Shown: positions 18,165 through 28,226, numbered from the stretch's first letter. The stretch: DNA of 64,000 bases from Hoyosella sp. YIM 151337 (GCF_026041215.1 NZ_JAPEIQ010000006.1:388146-452145), one strand, 5' to 3'. Numbers and translations are program-made. The notes: generated from the letters alone by a model not told the origin.

Positions 18165-19444
18165 TGCTCCTCACTGTGTGCTGCCGTATGCGGATCCCAC
18201 CCGTCGGCCCAGACACCGTGTGAAAGCCAATGCGCCGCAAGTTCTGCGCGGCGGCGAACCGACTGGACGTAATCGGTATCGTCGGGCGACCCGTCTGGCG
18301 CGCCGAGCACGTTAACGTGCCCGAGTTTGCGGCCCGGGCGTTCCCCTTTGCCGTAGAGGTGGATCTTTACGTCTGGCATGCGTGCGCACAAGTGGTGCAC
18401 GCGTTCATCCATACTGATGTGCGGAGTTGTCGGTGCACCCAGGACGTTGGCCATCACCGTGAGCGGCGCAATCGGCGTGGTGTCCCCGAGTGGGTAGTCG
18501 AGCACCGCGCGGACGTGCTGTTCGAACTGTGAGGTCCGTGCTCCATCCATCGACCAGTGCCCCGAGTTGTGGGGCCGCATCGCGAGTTCGTTGACGAGGA
18601 TGCGCCCGTCAGTCGTTTCGAACAGTTCAACAGCGAGACAACCGGTGACGCCGAGTTCTTCAGCGATAGTAAGAGCAAGCTGCTGGGCTTGCGCCGCGAG
18701 GTCAGCGCTGAGCTGTGGCGCAGGCGCGAGGACAACGGCGCACACACCGTTGCGCTGCACTGTCTCCACTACGGGCCAGGTCGCGCCTTGCCCATACGGC
18801 GAGTGCGCCACCATAGCCGAAAGCTCGCGCCGCATCTCGACCTTTTCTTCGACCAGCAGCTCTGTCCCAGCTTCGAGCTGGACAGTGACGATGCGATCTG
18901 CCTCTGCCGCAGTGTCCGCGATCCATACGCCTTTACCGTCATATCCGCCGCGCGTTGCTTTGATGACGACGGGAAAACCGTGCTCAACGGCGAACGCGTG
19001 AACATCGCTGACCGTGCGCACCGCGCTGAACGGCGGGACAGGCGCGCCAAGGCTCGCCAGCCGCTCCCGCATAACTAGTTTGTCCTGCGCGTGAATGAGC
19101 GCCGAGGGTGGCGGCTGCACATTGACACCCTCGGCGAGCAATGTTTCGAGGTACCGCGGCGGCACATGCTCGTGGTCGAACGTCAGTACCGCGGCACCGT
19201 CAGCCGCGCGACGCAACGCGTCGAGGTCGTCGTGACGGCCGAGAACGATGTCATGGCACACGAGCGCGGCAGATTCGTCCGGTGACGCGGACAACACGCG
19301 CAGCGACTGTCCCAGCGCGATCGCGGCCTGGTGAGTCATTCGAGCGAGCTGGCCGCCCCCCACCATCGCAACAGCTGGAAGCTGCGCACCGCGGCGCTGG
19401 TACATAATCTCCGCGGGAAGCTGGCTGAACTGGTCTGTTACCAC
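18161..19444 (-). CDS. purK: N5-CAIR synthetase PurK
   Basis: ATP-grasp ligase that carboxylates AIR with bicarbonate and ATP, giving the PurE substrate. 427 aa, somewhat longer than enterobacterial PurK (about 355) but usual for actinobacteria. Seen are the N-terminal [18 protein letters not shown] (biotin-carboxylase-like fold), [25 protein letters not shown] (ATP-binding Lys and Gly-rich loop), [14 protein letters not shown] and the metal-site block [19 protein letters not shown] at 19444. Divergent from the GtrA gene, with the promoter region in the 100-nt gap. Confidence 0.95.
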   Translation of the reverse strand: MVTDQFSQLPAEIMYQRRGAQLPAVAMVGGGQLARMTHQAAIALGQSLRVLSASPDESAALVCHDIVLGRHDDLDALRRAADGAAVLTFDHEHVPPRYLETLLAEGVNVQPPPSALIHAQDKLVMRERLASLGAPVPPFSAVRTVSDVHAFAVEHGFPVVIKATRGGYDGKGVWIADTAAEADRIVTVQLEAGTELLVEEKVEMRRELSAMVAHSPYGQGATWPVVETVQRNGVCAVVLAPAPQLSADLAAQAQQLALTIAEELGVTGCLAVELFETTDGRILVNELAMRPHNSGHWSMDGARTSQFEQHVRAVLDYPLGDTTPIAPLTVMANVLGAPTTPHISMDERVHHLCARMPDVKIHLYGKGERPGRKLGHVNVLGAPDGSPDDTDYVQSVRRRAELAAHWLSHGVWADGWDPHTAAHSEEQ

Positions 19445-19544
19445 GATTCTCTATGGTGACAGAAGACCTCGCCGGAACGTAAATTGGTGATGTCACCCAC
19501 CGAATGCAGATCTCGGTGCTGTCGCTTCAGTAGACTGCGACCTT

Positions 19545-20108
19545 GTGTCCTTAGCCGACGTCGTAATCTCGCGATTTCCGCCCCCGTTTCGGGGTTTCGC
19601 GATCCAGCACCGCGAATTCATCAAATTCGCCATCGTGGGCGGTACGACGTTTGTTTTCGACATGGCGATCTTCTACTCCCTGAAACTGACAATCCTTGCC
19701 AGCAATCCGGTAACCGCAAAGATCATCGCGGGCGTGATGGCAGTCATTCTTTCTTACGTACTTAACCGGGAGTGGTCTTTCAAGAATCGCGGCGGGCGCG
19801 AGCGCTCACACGAGGCGTTCCTGTTCTTCGTGGTCAGCGGCATCGGCGTCATCATCGCGTTCATTCCGTTGTGGATCTCGTCCTACATACTGGAACTGCG
19901 GGTCCCGAACGTCTCACTGACGACGGAAAACATCGCCGACTTCATCAGCGCCTACCTCATCGGCAACATTCTGCAAATGTTGTTTCGTTTTTGGGCAATG
20001 CGCAAATGGGTCTTTCCGGACGAATTCGTCCGAGGCGCAGCGGCCGGGTCCGTGCTTATTCTCCCCACTCCCGAGGATTTGTACGAAGAAGAGCTCGGAC
20101 ACGCCTAG
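19545..20108 (+). CDS. GtrA-like membrane protein
   Basis: 187-aa GtrA/DPMS-type protein with four predicted membrane segments (about 28-50, 58-75, 91-112, 134-152). Family motifs are FIKFAIVGGTTFVFD at the first helix and NREWSFK after the second. GtrA proteins usually move or assist polyprenyl-linked sugars across the membrane in cell-wall glycosylation. Position matches Rv3277 next to purK. GTG at 19545. Its stop codon overlaps the stop of the convergent histidine kinase gene: CTAG at 20105-20108 serves both. Confidence 0.88.
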   Translation: MSLADVVISRFPPPFRGFAIQHREFIKFAIVGGTTFVFDMAIFYSLKLTILASNPVTAKIIAGVMAVILSYVLNREWSFKNRGGRERSHEAFLFFVVSGIGVIIAFIPLWISSYILELRVPNVSLTTENIADFISAYLIGNILQMLFRFWAMRKWVFPDEFVRGAAAGSVLILPTPEDLYEEELGHA

Positions 20109-21424
20109 CGGGGCTCACCCAGCAGAGGTGGGATTGCGCGGCCGTGCTGGTTTTCCGAGCCCGATTCCACGAATAGCGCGAACACGGCAGGTTTGCGCTG
20201 CTGCAGTTCCATCCGCCCTCCGTCAGCCTCCACGAGAGCCCGGGCGAGCGCGAGGCCCACACCAGATGAACCGCCCCCGGAGAAACCTCGCTCGAAAATC
20301 CGCGGCGCGATCGCATCAGGAATACCCGCGCCGTGATCGGCGACTTCCACCACGACCATTTCGCGTCTGTCCCCAGTCGATCCGACGTTGCGGACACGTA
20401 TCGAGCACGTCCCAGCACCGTGCTTGAGCGCGTTGTCGATAAGCACCGACACCGCTTCCCGCAGTCGCGAAGGCGTCGCGCGCGCCGTCACGCCTGCGTT
20501 GCCTTCCAGCGTCAGGCGGCGCCGCTGCTTGCGGAAAGGCGCCTCCCAGTCCGACAGCAGCTTGCCCAGTTCCTCGACCACGTCAATCGGCGCGGAATCG
20601 GTCAGATTCTGGTCACGTGAGGCCCGGACGAGGTCGTCAACGGCTTGCGAAAGCCGATCGACCTGGCCGAGCGCCTCAGTCGCTTCAGCCACGACATACG
20701 CGTCCTCATGACCGGCTAACTCATCGAGGCGAAGGCGGATCGCGGTGAGGCGACTGCGCAACTGATGGGATACATCGCCGACGAGGGCACGCTCGCGCTG
20801 CAGGCGCTCCGAGATCTCCACGCTTGCGGAATCGAGAACTTCAGATACCCGGTCCAGTTCAGGAATGGAGTGGCGGCGCGGATCCGGGCGGAAGTCACCG
20901 GCGCCGAGGCGGGCTGCGCGCGCCGCGACGTCACTCAGCGGGTCCGACAGCCGTCGTGCCGTCAGCTGCGCGACCACCGAACCCGCCCCGATAGACAGCA
21001 CGACCAAACCCCCCACGACCGCCACCGCTTGCCATTGCGCGGCGCGCATTTCGTGCGGGGGCATTTCCAGCCGCAGCGACCCGGAGACCCCGAGCGAGAG
21101 TGACTCGACGATCGCCTGGTCGACGTACGGTTCACCGACTGAAGCTCGGGACGCACTGTCCAGCGGCGTGGGGTAGATGACTTCAAGCCTTCCGCCCGGC
21201 GGAACCACGAGCCGAAGCGGTTCCGTATCGAGCCGGGGCTGGATGAGGCCCTCCTGCCCTTGCTGCCGCAGGACTTCACTGGCCATCTGGTCCAGGCGGC
21301 CCTTCATATCCTCCCGTGTGAGTTCCTCGACGATCCGCCAGGCGCTGAGCATGAGTGGCACACCAAGCAGCATCGCAACCACGACCACTACCGCCACTGT
21401 GGACAGCAAAATGCGGCGATTCAC
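20105..21424 (-). CDS. Two-component sensor histidine kinase (OmpR-partner type)
   Basis: 439 aa. Membrane segments at about 6-27 and 133-155 bracket a roughly 100-residue extracytoplasmic sensor. A HAMP region (155-205) leads to HisKA with phospho-His220 in DVSHQLRSRLTAIRL. The HATPase_c domain has N-box VLIDNALKHG, G1 DHGAGIP and G2 GGGSSGVGLALARALVEADGG. It is encoded 15 nt downstream of its response regulator. I do not recall this pair at this site in M. tuberculosis; it separates GtrA from the PH-domain gene. Confidence 0.92.
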   Translation of the reverse strand: MNRRILLSTVAVVVVVAMLLGVPLMLSAWRIVEELTREDMKGRLDQMASEVLRQQGQEGLIQPRLDTEPLRLVVPPGGRLEVIYPTPLDSASRASVGEPYVDQAIVESLSLGVSGSLRLEMPPHEMRAAQWQAVAVVGGLVVLSIGAGSVVAQLTARRLSDPLSDVAARAARLGAGDFRPDPRRHSIPELDRVSEVLDSASVEISERLQRERALVGDVSHQLRSRLTAIRLRLDELAGHEDAYVVAEATEALGQVDRLSQAVDDLVRASRDQNLTDSAPIDVVEELGKLLSDWEAPFRKQRRRLTLEGNAGVTARATPSRLREAVSVLIDNALKHGAGTCSIRVRNVGSTGDRREMVVVEVADHGAGIPDAIAPRIFERGFSGGGSSGVGLALARALVEADGGRMELQQRKPAVFALFVESGSENQHGRAIPPLLGEPR

Positions 21425-21439
21425 CGGTCAGCCCGGCGA

Positions 21440-22132
21440 TCAATCGGCATTGAACCGAAAACCGACACCGCGGACCGTGGAAATCCGGCGGCTGAGTTCG
21501 CGTCCCTCATCACCAATTTTGCGGCGCAGCCAGGACATGTGCATATCCAGCGTCTTCGACCCGCGGAGGTCGACATCTCCCCACACTTCACGCTGGATCT
21601 GGTCACGGGAAACCACTTCCCCAGCGTGTTCCATCAGCAGCTTGAGGAGTTCGTACTCTTTGTTCGCGAGCGAGAGCTCCTTGCCGTCGAGCAGAACGCG
21701 GCGGGCTGGCTTGTCCAGCAGCAGTCCGCCGATCTCGATAGATGCCTCGTCACTGGGGCCGCCGTGGCGGCGCAACAGGGCACGAACCCGCGCGAGAAGT
21801 TCAGCTAGGCGGAAGGGCTTCCCGACATAATCGTCCGCACCAGCATCCAGACCCACGACGAAGTCGACCTCGTCGGTCCGCGCAGTCAGCATGAGTACGG
21901 GCACGTCGAGTTTCTTCGAGCGGATCTGACGGCACACCTCGAGCCCGTCCATTCCGGGGAGCCCAAGGTCGAGAAGCAGCAGGTCCCACGTGCCCGTAAG
22001 CACCTGATGCAACGCATCCTCACCGTTTGGTGCGATGCGGACTTGATAGCCTTCGCGTTCCAGCGCTCGCGACAGCGGCGCGGCGATTGCTTCGTCATCT
22101 TCGGCGAGCAGCACAGATCTCACGCACACCAC
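21440..22132 (-). CDS. OmpR/PhoB-type response regulator
   Basis: 230 aa. Receiver domain with acidic pair at 11-13 (EDD), phospho-acceptor Asp55 (LLLLDLGLPG), Thr83 and Lys105 in GADDYVGKPF. C-terminal winged helix (about 130-230): EYELLKLLMEHAGEVVSRDQ, the recognition region SKTLDMHMSWLRRKIG and RTVRGVGFRF-like ending (STVRGVGFRFNAD). The N-terminus has several in-frame GTG codons (MVCVRSV), so the start may be up to five codons later. Operon with the downstream kinase gene. Confidence 0.93.
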   Translation of the reverse strand: MVCVRSVLLAEDDEAIAAPLSRALEREGYQVRIAPNGEDALHQVLTGTWDLLLLDLGLPGMDGLEVCRQIRSKKLDVPVLMLTARTDEVDFVVGLDAGADDYVGKPFRLAELLARVRALLRRHGGPSDEASIEIGGLLLDKPARRVLLDGKELSLANKEYELLKLLMEHAGEVVSRDQIQREVWGDVDLRGSKTLDMHMSWLRRKIGDEGRELSRRISTVRGVGFRFNAD

Positions 22133-22180
22133 ACTAGAGTTTTTGCGGGGTCTCGGCGCGTTCCCACCCTGGCCCGCACG

Positions 22181-22723
22181 CTACTTTGCCTTCAACAGAC
22201 CGAAAAATCGCCGGGATTTGGGCGCCGGGCCGGTACCGAACACCTGGGCATACAGCACCGCATGGGTATCCCGGATGCCGGGCACGTGGGCAAATTCGAA
22301 GGGCGGTTCCCCGACAGGGGAAACGATGAGCGTCCCCGTTTTCGCCAGCCGGTCGGAGAACGTGCACCGAAAACGCACCCCCGCCACACGCTGCAACGGA
22401 ATATCGAAGCCGCGCCGGGCGAACAAGCCCTCACGCACCGCGATGCGCTGATCTGTGATGATCAGCACGGTACGCCACCAACTGACGTAGGGACGGAAGA
22501 ACCGCACAGCGACGAGCACCGCCCACAACGCGGCAACCAAGGCGATGGCACCACCGCGGATCCCTGCGGGAGCCCCCACTTCGATCAGTCCAATGAGTGC
22601 ACCGGCTATGGCGGTGGATCCGATCATCCACAACGCCGGCGCGATCATCATCTTCCAATGCGGGTGCCGTTGCACAAGCACGTGCTCGGCACGCGCATGC
22701 GGTCGTCCCCCGAAAAAGGCCAT
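22181..22723 (-). CDS. PH-domain membrane protein (Rv3278c-like)
   Basis: 180 aa. Two closely spaced membrane segments (about 28-48 and 55-75) precede a bacterial PH (bPH2/YdbS-like) domain seen in TDQRIAVREGLFARRGFDIP and the following LQRVAGV, typical of that fold. A basic tail ends the protein. Function unknown; the conserved gene order birA-PH protein matches mycobacteria. ATG at 22723. It lies 18 nt from the birA stop, in the same direction. Confidence 0.85.
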   Translation of the reverse strand: MAFFGGRPHARAEHVLVQRHPHWKMMIAPALWMIGSTAIAGALIGLIEVGAPAGIRGGAIALVAALWAVLVAVRFFRPYVSWWRTVLIITDQRIAVREGLFARRGFDIPLQRVAGVRFRCTFSDRLAKTGTLIVSPVGEPPFEFAHVPGIRDTHAVLYAQVFGTGPAPKSRRFFGLLKAK

Positions 22724-22741
22724 GAACCTAATTTTGCGTCC

Positions 22742-23584
22742 CTACTCCGCGGCGCGCACGTGCGTCACGTCACCAGCTGATACCGAAATCAGATCACCGC
22801 CTGTAACGGGGCGGACGACCAGGCACCCAGACGCATCGATCCGCTCCGCGCGGCCAACAAGTTCGTCGGCGCTTGGCAGTATCACCCGCACCAGCTGGCC
22901 GAGTGTCACACATGCGTCGACGTACTCCGCTGCGGTCTCGGTTTCGCTGCCACCTGCTTCGACCCACCGATCAAGCCGAAGGCCAAGTTCCTTCAGCACC
23001 GCCGCGGCAAGGTGGTTGCGGTCCACACCCGGCACGCCTTCCACTGCCAGCGAGGTCGCCGTGGGGACTGGAAGGTCTGCCGCGGCGAGGTCCACGTTGA
23101 TCCCGAAGCCCACCACTACGCCGGGACCACCTTTCGGCTTGGTGGCTACCTCGGCAAGAATTCCCGCGAGTTTACGCTCACCGACAAGCACGTCATTGGG
23201 CCATTTCAGGTCTGCGGCTACACCCGTGGTCTCCCGCAGCGCGCGGGCGACCGAGACACCGGTAAGCAACGGAATCCACCCGAGGCGAGCCGTATCTACG
23301 CGATCCGGATGCACCAGCACTGACATGATGAGCGCGGATCCCGGCCGGGTGACCCAGCTGCGCTGATGCCGCCCGCGCCCGGCGGTCTGCTGTTCGGCGA
23401 GCAGCACAGCCCGATCCGCCGCTGCGTCCGCATCACGGGCCTGAGACAGCAAGTCCGCATTGGTGGAACCTGTTTCGTCCACGACGTCAATGGTTCTCCA
23501 GAACGCGGCCGCGGCACGGGACTGCGCAGCCAGCGCCGAGCGGATTTTCTCGGCGCTGAGCCGAGCGCTTCGCGGGTCTGTCAT
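22742..23584 (-). CDS. birA: Biotin-protein ligase BirA
   Basis: Attaches biotin to the carboxyl-carrier Lys of acyl-CoA carboxylases; the acceptor AccA3 is encoded at 28861-30657. 280 aa without an N-terminal DNA-binding domain, so class I ligase and not a repressor. The biotinyl-AMP loop [20 protein letters not shown] is plain, followed by [19 protein letters not shown] (catalytic Lys) and a C-terminal SH3-like domain ([17 protein letters not shown]). ATG at 23584. Divergent from accD5 by 80 nt, so the ligase and its target system share a control region. Confidence 0.94.
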   Translation of the reverse strand: MTDPRSARLSAEKIRSALAAQSRAAAAFWRTIDVVDETGSTNADLLSQARDADAAADRAVLLAEQQTAGRGRHQRSWVTRPGSALIMSVLVHPDRVDTARLGWIPLLTGVSVARALRETTGVAADLKWPNDVLVGERKLAGILAEVATKPKGGPGVVVGFGINVDLAAADLPVPTATSLAVEGVPGVDRNHLAAAVLKELGLRLDRWVEAGGSETETAAEYVDACVTLGQLVRVILPSADELVGRAERIDASGCLVVRPVTGGDLISVSAGDVTHVRAAE

Positions 23585-23664
23585 GCCCTCACACTACGAC
23601 TGGGGTGCCGCGACATGGGTACTCGGTGACCGCTTTCTCGGAGATTCTCGATACACTCGCCGCC

Positions 23665-25332
23665 ATGACCAGTGTGACCGAGCCAGGGCGAACTTCGCCG
23701 GACACGCCAGAAGCGCAGCCAGGCGAAGCCGGGGAGACTGATATTCATACCACCGCGGGAAAACTTGCCGACCTGCGGCGGCGTCTCGACGAGGCCAGAC
23801 ACCCGGTAGGTGAGGCCGCGATCGCCAAAGTTCACGACAAAGGCAAGCTCACCGCTCGTGAACGTATCGAACTGTTGCTCGACGAGGGCTCCTTCGTGGA
23901 ACTCGATGCTCTCGCCCGGCACCGCTCGACAAATTTCGGGCTTGGCGCCAACCGGCCGCTCGGTGACGGAGTCGTTACTGGCTACGGCACCATCGACGGT
24001 CGCGAGGTGTGCGTGTTCAGCCAGGACGTCACCGTGTTCGGCGGCAGCCTCGGCGAGGTGTACGGCGAGAAAATCGTGAAGGTCATGGACCTGGCCATCA
24101 AAACGGGCCGGCCACTAATCGGTATCAACGAAGGCGCAGGTGCGCGCATCCAGGAGGGCGTCGTTTCGCTCGGCCTGTACGGCGAGATCTTCCATCGCAA
24201 TGTTCGTGCCTCCGGCGTCATCCCGCAGATTTCGCTGATCATGGGCCCGGCCGCGGGTGGCCACGTCTACTCACCGGCTCTCACCGACTTCGTGGTGATG
24301 GTCGACCAGAAGGCCCAGATGTTCGTGACCGGGCCTGACGTGATCAAAACCGTGACCGGAGAAGAGGTCACGATGGAGGAACTCGGTGGCGCCCACACCC
24401 ACATGGTGAAGTCTGGCGTGGCGCACTACGTCGCCAACAGCGAGGAAGACGCGCTCGACTACGTCAAGGAACTCCTGAGCTTCCTGCCCAGCAACAACCG
24501 GGGCGAGGCCCCGCGGTTCCCGGCACCGAACCCCATCATGGGCAGCGCGGACGAATCGCTCACAGCTGAGGATCTTGAGCTCGATACAATCATCCCCGAT
24601 TCTCCAAACCAGCCGTACGACATGCACGACGTGATCGCGCGCATCGTTGACGACGGCGAGTTCCTCGAAGTCCAGGCGCAGCGCGCAATGAACATCCTGT
24701 GCGGTTTCGCACGGGTAGAAGGCCGCAGCGTGGGGATCGTCGCGAACCAGCCAACCCAATTCGCGGGCACGCTCGATATCGCCGCTTCCGAAAAGGCTGC
24801 CCGGTTCGTTCGCACCTGCGACGCTTTCAACGTTCCCATTCTGACCCTCGTCGACGTTCCCGGCTTCCTGCCCGGCACCGATCAGGAGTTCAACGGCATC
24901 ATCCGGCGCGGCGCAAAGCTGCTGTACGCCTACGGCGAGGCGACGGTCGGAAAGATCACGATCATCACACGCAAGGCATACGGCGGCGCCTACGACGTGA
25001 TGGGTTCGAAGCATATGGGGGCGGACGTCAACCTCGCCTGGCCGACTGCGCAGATCGCCGTCATGGGCGCCTCGGGGGCAGTCGGCTTTGTGTATCGGCG
25101 GCGCCTGCTCGAAGCGGCGAAGAATGGTGAAGACGTCGAGGCCTTGCGGCTCCAGCTTCAGCAGGAGTACGAGGACACGCTCGTCAACCCGTACATGGCT
25201 GCAGAACGCGGCTACCTCGACGCGGTCATCCCGCCCTCTCATACCCGCTGGCAGGTAGCGACGGCGCTGCGTCTGCTCGAACGCAAGGTCGTTAACTTGC
25301 CGCCGAAGAAGCATGGGAATATTCCACTGTGA
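23665..25332 (+). CDS. accD5: Propionyl/acyl-CoA carboxylase beta chain AccD5
   Basis: Carboxyltransferase subunit producing methylmalonyl-CoA or malonyl-CoA for methyl-branched and mycolic lipids. 555 aa with paired crotonase-fold halves: [13 protein letters not shown] and [16 protein letters not shown] (first oxyanion hole), then [31 protein letters not shown] and [12 protein letters not shown] (second). ATG at 23665 (MTSVTEP) is preferred to the open frame at 23605 because family N-termini begin here. A GTGA overlap couples it to the epsilon subunit. Corresponds to Rv3280. Confidence 0.95.
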   Translation: MTSVTEPGRTSPDTPEAQPGEAGETDIHTTAGKLADLRRRLDEARHPVGEAAIAKVHDKGKLTARERIELLLDEGSFVELDALARHRSTNFGLGANRPLGDGVVTGYGTIDGREVCVFSQDVTVFGGSLGEVYGEKIVKVMDLAIKTGRPLIGINEGAGARIQEGVVSLGLYGEIFHRNVRASGVIPQISLIMGPAAGGHVYSPALTDFVVMVDQKAQMFVTGPDVIKTVTGEEVTMEELGGAHTHMVKSGVAHYVANSEEDALDYVKELLSFLPSNNRGEAPRFPAPNPIMGSADESLTAEDLELDTIIPDSPNQPYDMHDVIARIVDDGEFLEVQAQRAMNILCGFARVEGRSVGIVANQPTQFAGTLDIAASEKAARFVRTCDAFNVPILTLVDVPGFLPGTDQEFNGIIRRGAKLLYAYGEATVGKITIITRKAYGGAYDVMGSKHMGADVNLAWPTAQIAVMGASGAVGFVYRRRLLEAAKNGEDVEALRLQLQQEYEDTLVNPYMAAERGYLDAVIPPSHTRWQVATALRLLERKVVNLPPKKHGNIPL

Positions 25333-25589
25333 GCCAGTTAGCCGAAGCAGCACGGGAGGCAGGGGCGCCAGAAAACGAAGCCCCATTCCTCAGGGTCGAA
25401 CACGGCAGTCCTACCGAGGGGGAACTCGCGGCACTCGTCGCAGTGTTCGCCGGTGCTGCCGCTGCCGCGGCGGCACAGCCGCGGCACGATCCACGCCCGC
25501 GTGAAATGTGGGGCAACCCGGTAGACAACCTCCGGCACAACCCGCCGCTGCCGCCCGGTGCATTTGTCAACCAACGGCATTGGCAGTGA
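25329..25589 (+). CDS. accE: Acyl-CoA carboxylase epsilon subunit AccE
   Basis: 86-aa small subunit that in actinobacteria stabilises the alpha6-beta6 AccA3-AccD5 complex. The conserved core [20 protein letters not shown] (21-40) and the C-terminal [10 protein letters not shown]-type segment are visible. GTG at 25329 lies in the accD5 stop (4-nt overlap), and its own stop overlaps the preferred maf start the same way. Corresponds to Rv3281. Confidence 0.9.
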   Translation: MSQLAEAAREAGAPENEAPFLRVEHGSPTEGELAALVAVFAGAAAAAAAQPRHDPRPREMWGNPVDNLRHNPPLPPGAFVNQRHWQ

Positions 25590-26260
25590 CAGCCCTCCGT
25601 ATGGTTCCCTTTGTCCTCGCTTCAGCGTCACCGGCGCGGCGCGCTGTTTTGCGCGCCGCGGGCGTCGAACCTCTTGTTCGCGTTTCGGGGATCGACGAGG
25701 AAGCGCTCGCGGAAGATCTCGGCCCCGGTGCATACCCCGAAGAGGTGGTGACGGAACTCGCGCGCGCGAAAGCACGTGCGGTCGCGGAGGAGATCACGGC
25801 CGGTAGCACCGAATGGGCCGGGGAAACACCACTCACCGACTGTGTGGTGGTCGGCTGCGACTCGATGCTCTTCATCGCGGGCGAGTTGCAGGGTAAGCCG
25901 CTGACCATCGACGTGACACGTCAGCGCTGGACGCAGATGATGGGCCGCACAGGCGACCTTCTGACCGGGCACTGCGCGGTGCACGTGCGCGGCGGCGCCA
26001 TCAGCGGTGAAGCGTCCGGCTGCAGTACCACCACTGTGCATTTTGGCGACCCGAGCGCTCAGGACCTCGACGCATATCTGGCAACCGGGGAGCCGCTCAA
26101 CGTCGCAGGAGCATTCACTCTCGACGGACTGGGCGGCTGGTTCATCGACCGGATCGAGGGCGACCCGTCATCGGTCATCGGTATCGGGCTGCCGCTTGTG
26201 CGCTCGCTGCTGGATGAAGTCGGCATCCGCGTGTCGGATCTGTGGAATCACAGCGTATGA
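25586..26260 (+). CDS. maf: Maf/Ham1-like nucleoside triphosphate pyrophosphatase
   Basis: Hydrolyses non-canonical or excess NTPs to NMPs. 224 aa from the GTG at 25586, which overlaps the accE stop (GTGA); ATG at 25601 (MVPFVLASASPARR) is the alternative. Signature LASASPARRAVL begins the fold. VGCDSMLFIAGELQGKP supplies the catalytic Asp region, and GEPLNVAGAFTLDGLGGWFI with VIGIGLPLVRSLL completes it. Its tail overlaps the next gene (ATGA). Corresponds to Rv3282. Confidence 0.92.
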   Translation: MTALRMVPFVLASASPARRAVLRAAGVEPLVRVSGIDEEALAEDLGPGAYPEEVVTELARAKARAVAEEITAGSTEWAGETPLTDCVVVGCDSMLFIAGELQGKPLTIDVTRQRWTQMMGRTGDLLTGHCAVHVRGGAISGEASGCSTTTVHFGDPSAQDLDAYLATGEPLNVAGAFTLDGLGGWFIDRIEGDPSSVIGIGLPLVRSLLDEVGIRVSDLWNHSV

Positions 26261-27204
26261 GGGACGGCCTGTCACGCCGTGTTTTCTTCGGTTCGCTCGC
26301 CGCGGGGGGCGGTGCTCTGCTGCTCGGCTGCGGTGGGCGGGACGCTGGGAGCCAGTCCTCAGCGGGAGACGTGACGAGTGCCCCAGTGCCTGGGTCCAGC
26401 GGGACCAGCATGGTCACAACTCCACGGGGGCGCGTGACGGTGCCACTGCAGCCCGAACGGGTCATCGCGATCGACAGTCGGCAGGACCTGGAAATCGCGA
26501 TCGCGCTCGAATTACCGGTGGTTGGCTACACCTCTCATGTCATCCGGCCGTGGGTACCGCTCCCGGCGACGGCCGAACCGCTGCGCTCGCCGGTTGACCT
26601 CGTCGAACTCGTGCGCGCTGAGCCCGATCTTGTCATTTGCACGGACATCGAAAGCCCCTACTGGTTCCCGTCCGGTCTCGATTCGGTGGCGCCGGTACTG
26701 CCCGTCGATCCGCGCGCAGAATGGGACAGCAACCTGCGAACCCTCGCCGGGTGGCTGGGTCGCGAGGCGGCGGCTGATACGGTGCTCGGCCGCTACAGGG
26801 AGCGCGTTGAGCGGGTACGCCGCCGTCACGCCGACGCTCTCACTGACCCGATCGCGGTGGTCGGCTTGAACACTGACGACACCCTTACCGACCTGGGTCA
26901 CAGTCCGTCTGTCGTCGCGCAAGCCGCCCGTGACACCGGCGCACATATGCTGCATTTCGGGGTGGACCTTCAGTCCCCGCTCGATGTCAGCACCGCTGCA
27001 CCCGCACTCGGCGCCACCCAGCGGCTGATCGTGGCCAGCGACGATCCCGATGTCGATGCTGATTACCTGCGAGAACACCCCGCACTGGGGACGATCCCCG
27101 CCATTGCGGAGAACCGTTTCGCCGTCACCGCTGATCTCAGCTACGGATCGGTGTACACAGCGCTCGAGTCACTCTCCCTTCTCGACGAAGTGTTGCGGCG
27201 CTAG
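26257..27204 (+). CDS. ABC-type iron/siderophore-like substrate-binding lipoprotein
   Basis: 315 aa. N-terminus has a twin-arginine start SRRVFFG followed by a hydrophobic stretch and lipobox LLLGC (Cys25), so a Tat-type lipoprotein is likely. The remainder is a FecB/FhuD-class periplasmic-binding fold: PERVIAIDSRQDLEIAIAL, then LVELVRAEPDLVICT, and C-terminal RFAVTADLSYGSVYTALESL. Ligand unknown; ferric siderophore or cobalamin are the usual choices. ATG at 26257 overlaps the maf stop. No permease or ATPase gene is adjacent. Confidence 0.82.
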   Translation: MRDGLSRRVFFGSLAAGGGALLLGCGGRDAGSQSSAGDVTSAPVPGSSGTSMVTTPRGRVTVPLQPERVIAIDSRQDLEIAIALELPVVGYTSHVIRPWVPLPATAEPLRSPVDLVELVRAEPDLVICTDIESPYWFPSGLDSVAPVLPVDPRAEWDSNLRTLAGWLGREAAADTVLGRYRERVERVRRRHADALTDPIAVVGLNTDDTLTDLGHSPSVVAQAARDTGAHMLHFGVDLQSPLDVSTAAPALGATQRLIVASDDPDVDADYLREHPALGTIPAIAENRFAVTADLSYGSVYTALESLSLLDEVLRR

Positions 27205-27313
27205 GCGCAACGGCTCGCGGCCCGCGGCCCGCGGCTATCGTGCAGTGGGCGGGCAAGAACCGCTAACGTTGACGTGACAACATTTCTATAGGCACCCCAA
27301 AGGAGCTGACACC

Positions 27314-28213
27314 GTGCCTGTCCCTCCGGAGAAGAACGCAGCCTTCGCCGCATACGCACATCCCGAGCGCCTGGTGTCTACCGAATGGCTATCCGCCCAT
27401 CTCGGTGCTCCGGGCCTGAAAGTCGTCGAGTCAGACGAGGATGTACTGGTCTATGACATTGGCCACATTCCGGGCGCGATCAAGATCGACTGGCACCTGG
27501 ATCTGAACGACCCAGTCACCCGGGATTACATCGACGGGCAACAGTTCGCCGACCTGATGCGCCGGAAAGGCATCAACCGTGACGACACCGTCGTTATTTA
27601 CGGCGACAAGTCGAACTGGTGGGCCGCATATGCCCTCTGGGTTTTCACCCTGTTCGGCCACCCCGACGTTCGGCTGCTCGACGGTGGTCGCGACGCATGG
27701 ATCGCGGAAGAGCGGGACATGAGTTTCTCGGTGCCGCAGTTCCCAGCGGCCGAATACCCCGTCGTCGCTCGTGATGATTCGAAAATCCGCGCCTTCCGCG
27801 AGCAAGTCCTGTTCCACCTGGGTTCAGGCCCGCTCATCGACGTGCGCTCGCCTGCCGAATACACGGGTGAGCGCACGCACATGCCGGAATACCCAGAGGA
27901 AGGCGCGCTGCGCGGCGGTCACATTCCCACCGCGGCCAGCATTCCGTGGGCAAAAGCCGCAGCATCCGATGGCCGCTTCAGATCGCGTACGGAACTCGAC
28001 AGCATCTACGGCGCCTTCGATCCGGAGGGTGACACCATCGTCTACTGCCGTATCGGTGAGCGATCTAGCCACACATGGTTCGTCCTGACGTACCTGTTGG
28101 GCTTTGGCAACGTCCGCAACTACGACGGTTCCTGGACCGAGTGGGGCAACACCGTGCGGGTGCCGATCGTCAAGGGCGAAGATCCTGGCGACGCGCCCGC
28201 CCGAGCATCGTGA
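27314..28213 (+). CDS. sseA: Thiosulfate sulfurtransferase SseA (tandem rhodanese)
   Basis: 299 aa with two rhodanese domains. The N-terminal one (about 15-135; [29 protein letters not shown]) lacks a catalytic Cys. The C-terminal domain (about 165-290) has [14 protein letters not shown] and the active loop [13 protein letters not shown] with persulfide Cys245. GTG at 27314 follows AAAGGAG. In the conserved set sseA-sufE (Rv3283-Rv3284), SufE 13 nt downstream is a plausible persulfide acceptor; this pairing is inference. Confidence 0.93.
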   Translation: MPVPPEKNAAFAAYAHPERLVSTEWLSAHLGAPGLKVVESDEDVLVYDIGHIPGAIKIDWHLDLNDPVTRDYIDGQQFADLMRRKGINRDDTVVIYGDKSNWWAAYALWVFTLFGHPDVRLLDGGRDAWIAEERDMSFSVPQFPAAEYPVVARDDSKIRAFREQVLFHLGSGPLIDVRSPAEYTGERTHMPEYPEEGALRGGHIPTAASIPWAKAAASDGRFRSRTELDSIYGAFDPEGDTIVYCRIGERSSHTWFVLTYLLGFGNVRNYDGSWTEWGNTVRVPIVKGEDPGDAPARAS

Positions 28214-28226
28214 AGGCGGGCTTCTG

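Noticed and set aside
22007-22780. 257-aa plus-strand frame over the response regulator and PH-domain genes
   Set aside because: His/Arg/Gly-rich shadow product; both minus-strand genes are well supported.
24271-25386. 371-aa open frame antisense to accD5
   Set aside because: It is a shadow of the high-GC accD5 gene: the plus strand has unmistakable carboxyltransferase motifs and the minus product has none.
27215-27236. Tandem GC-rich repeat (GGCCCGC units) after the binding-lipoprotein gene
   Set aside because: Only about three units of seven bases in a GC-rich gap; too short to separate from composition, and no useful hairpin with a U-run.
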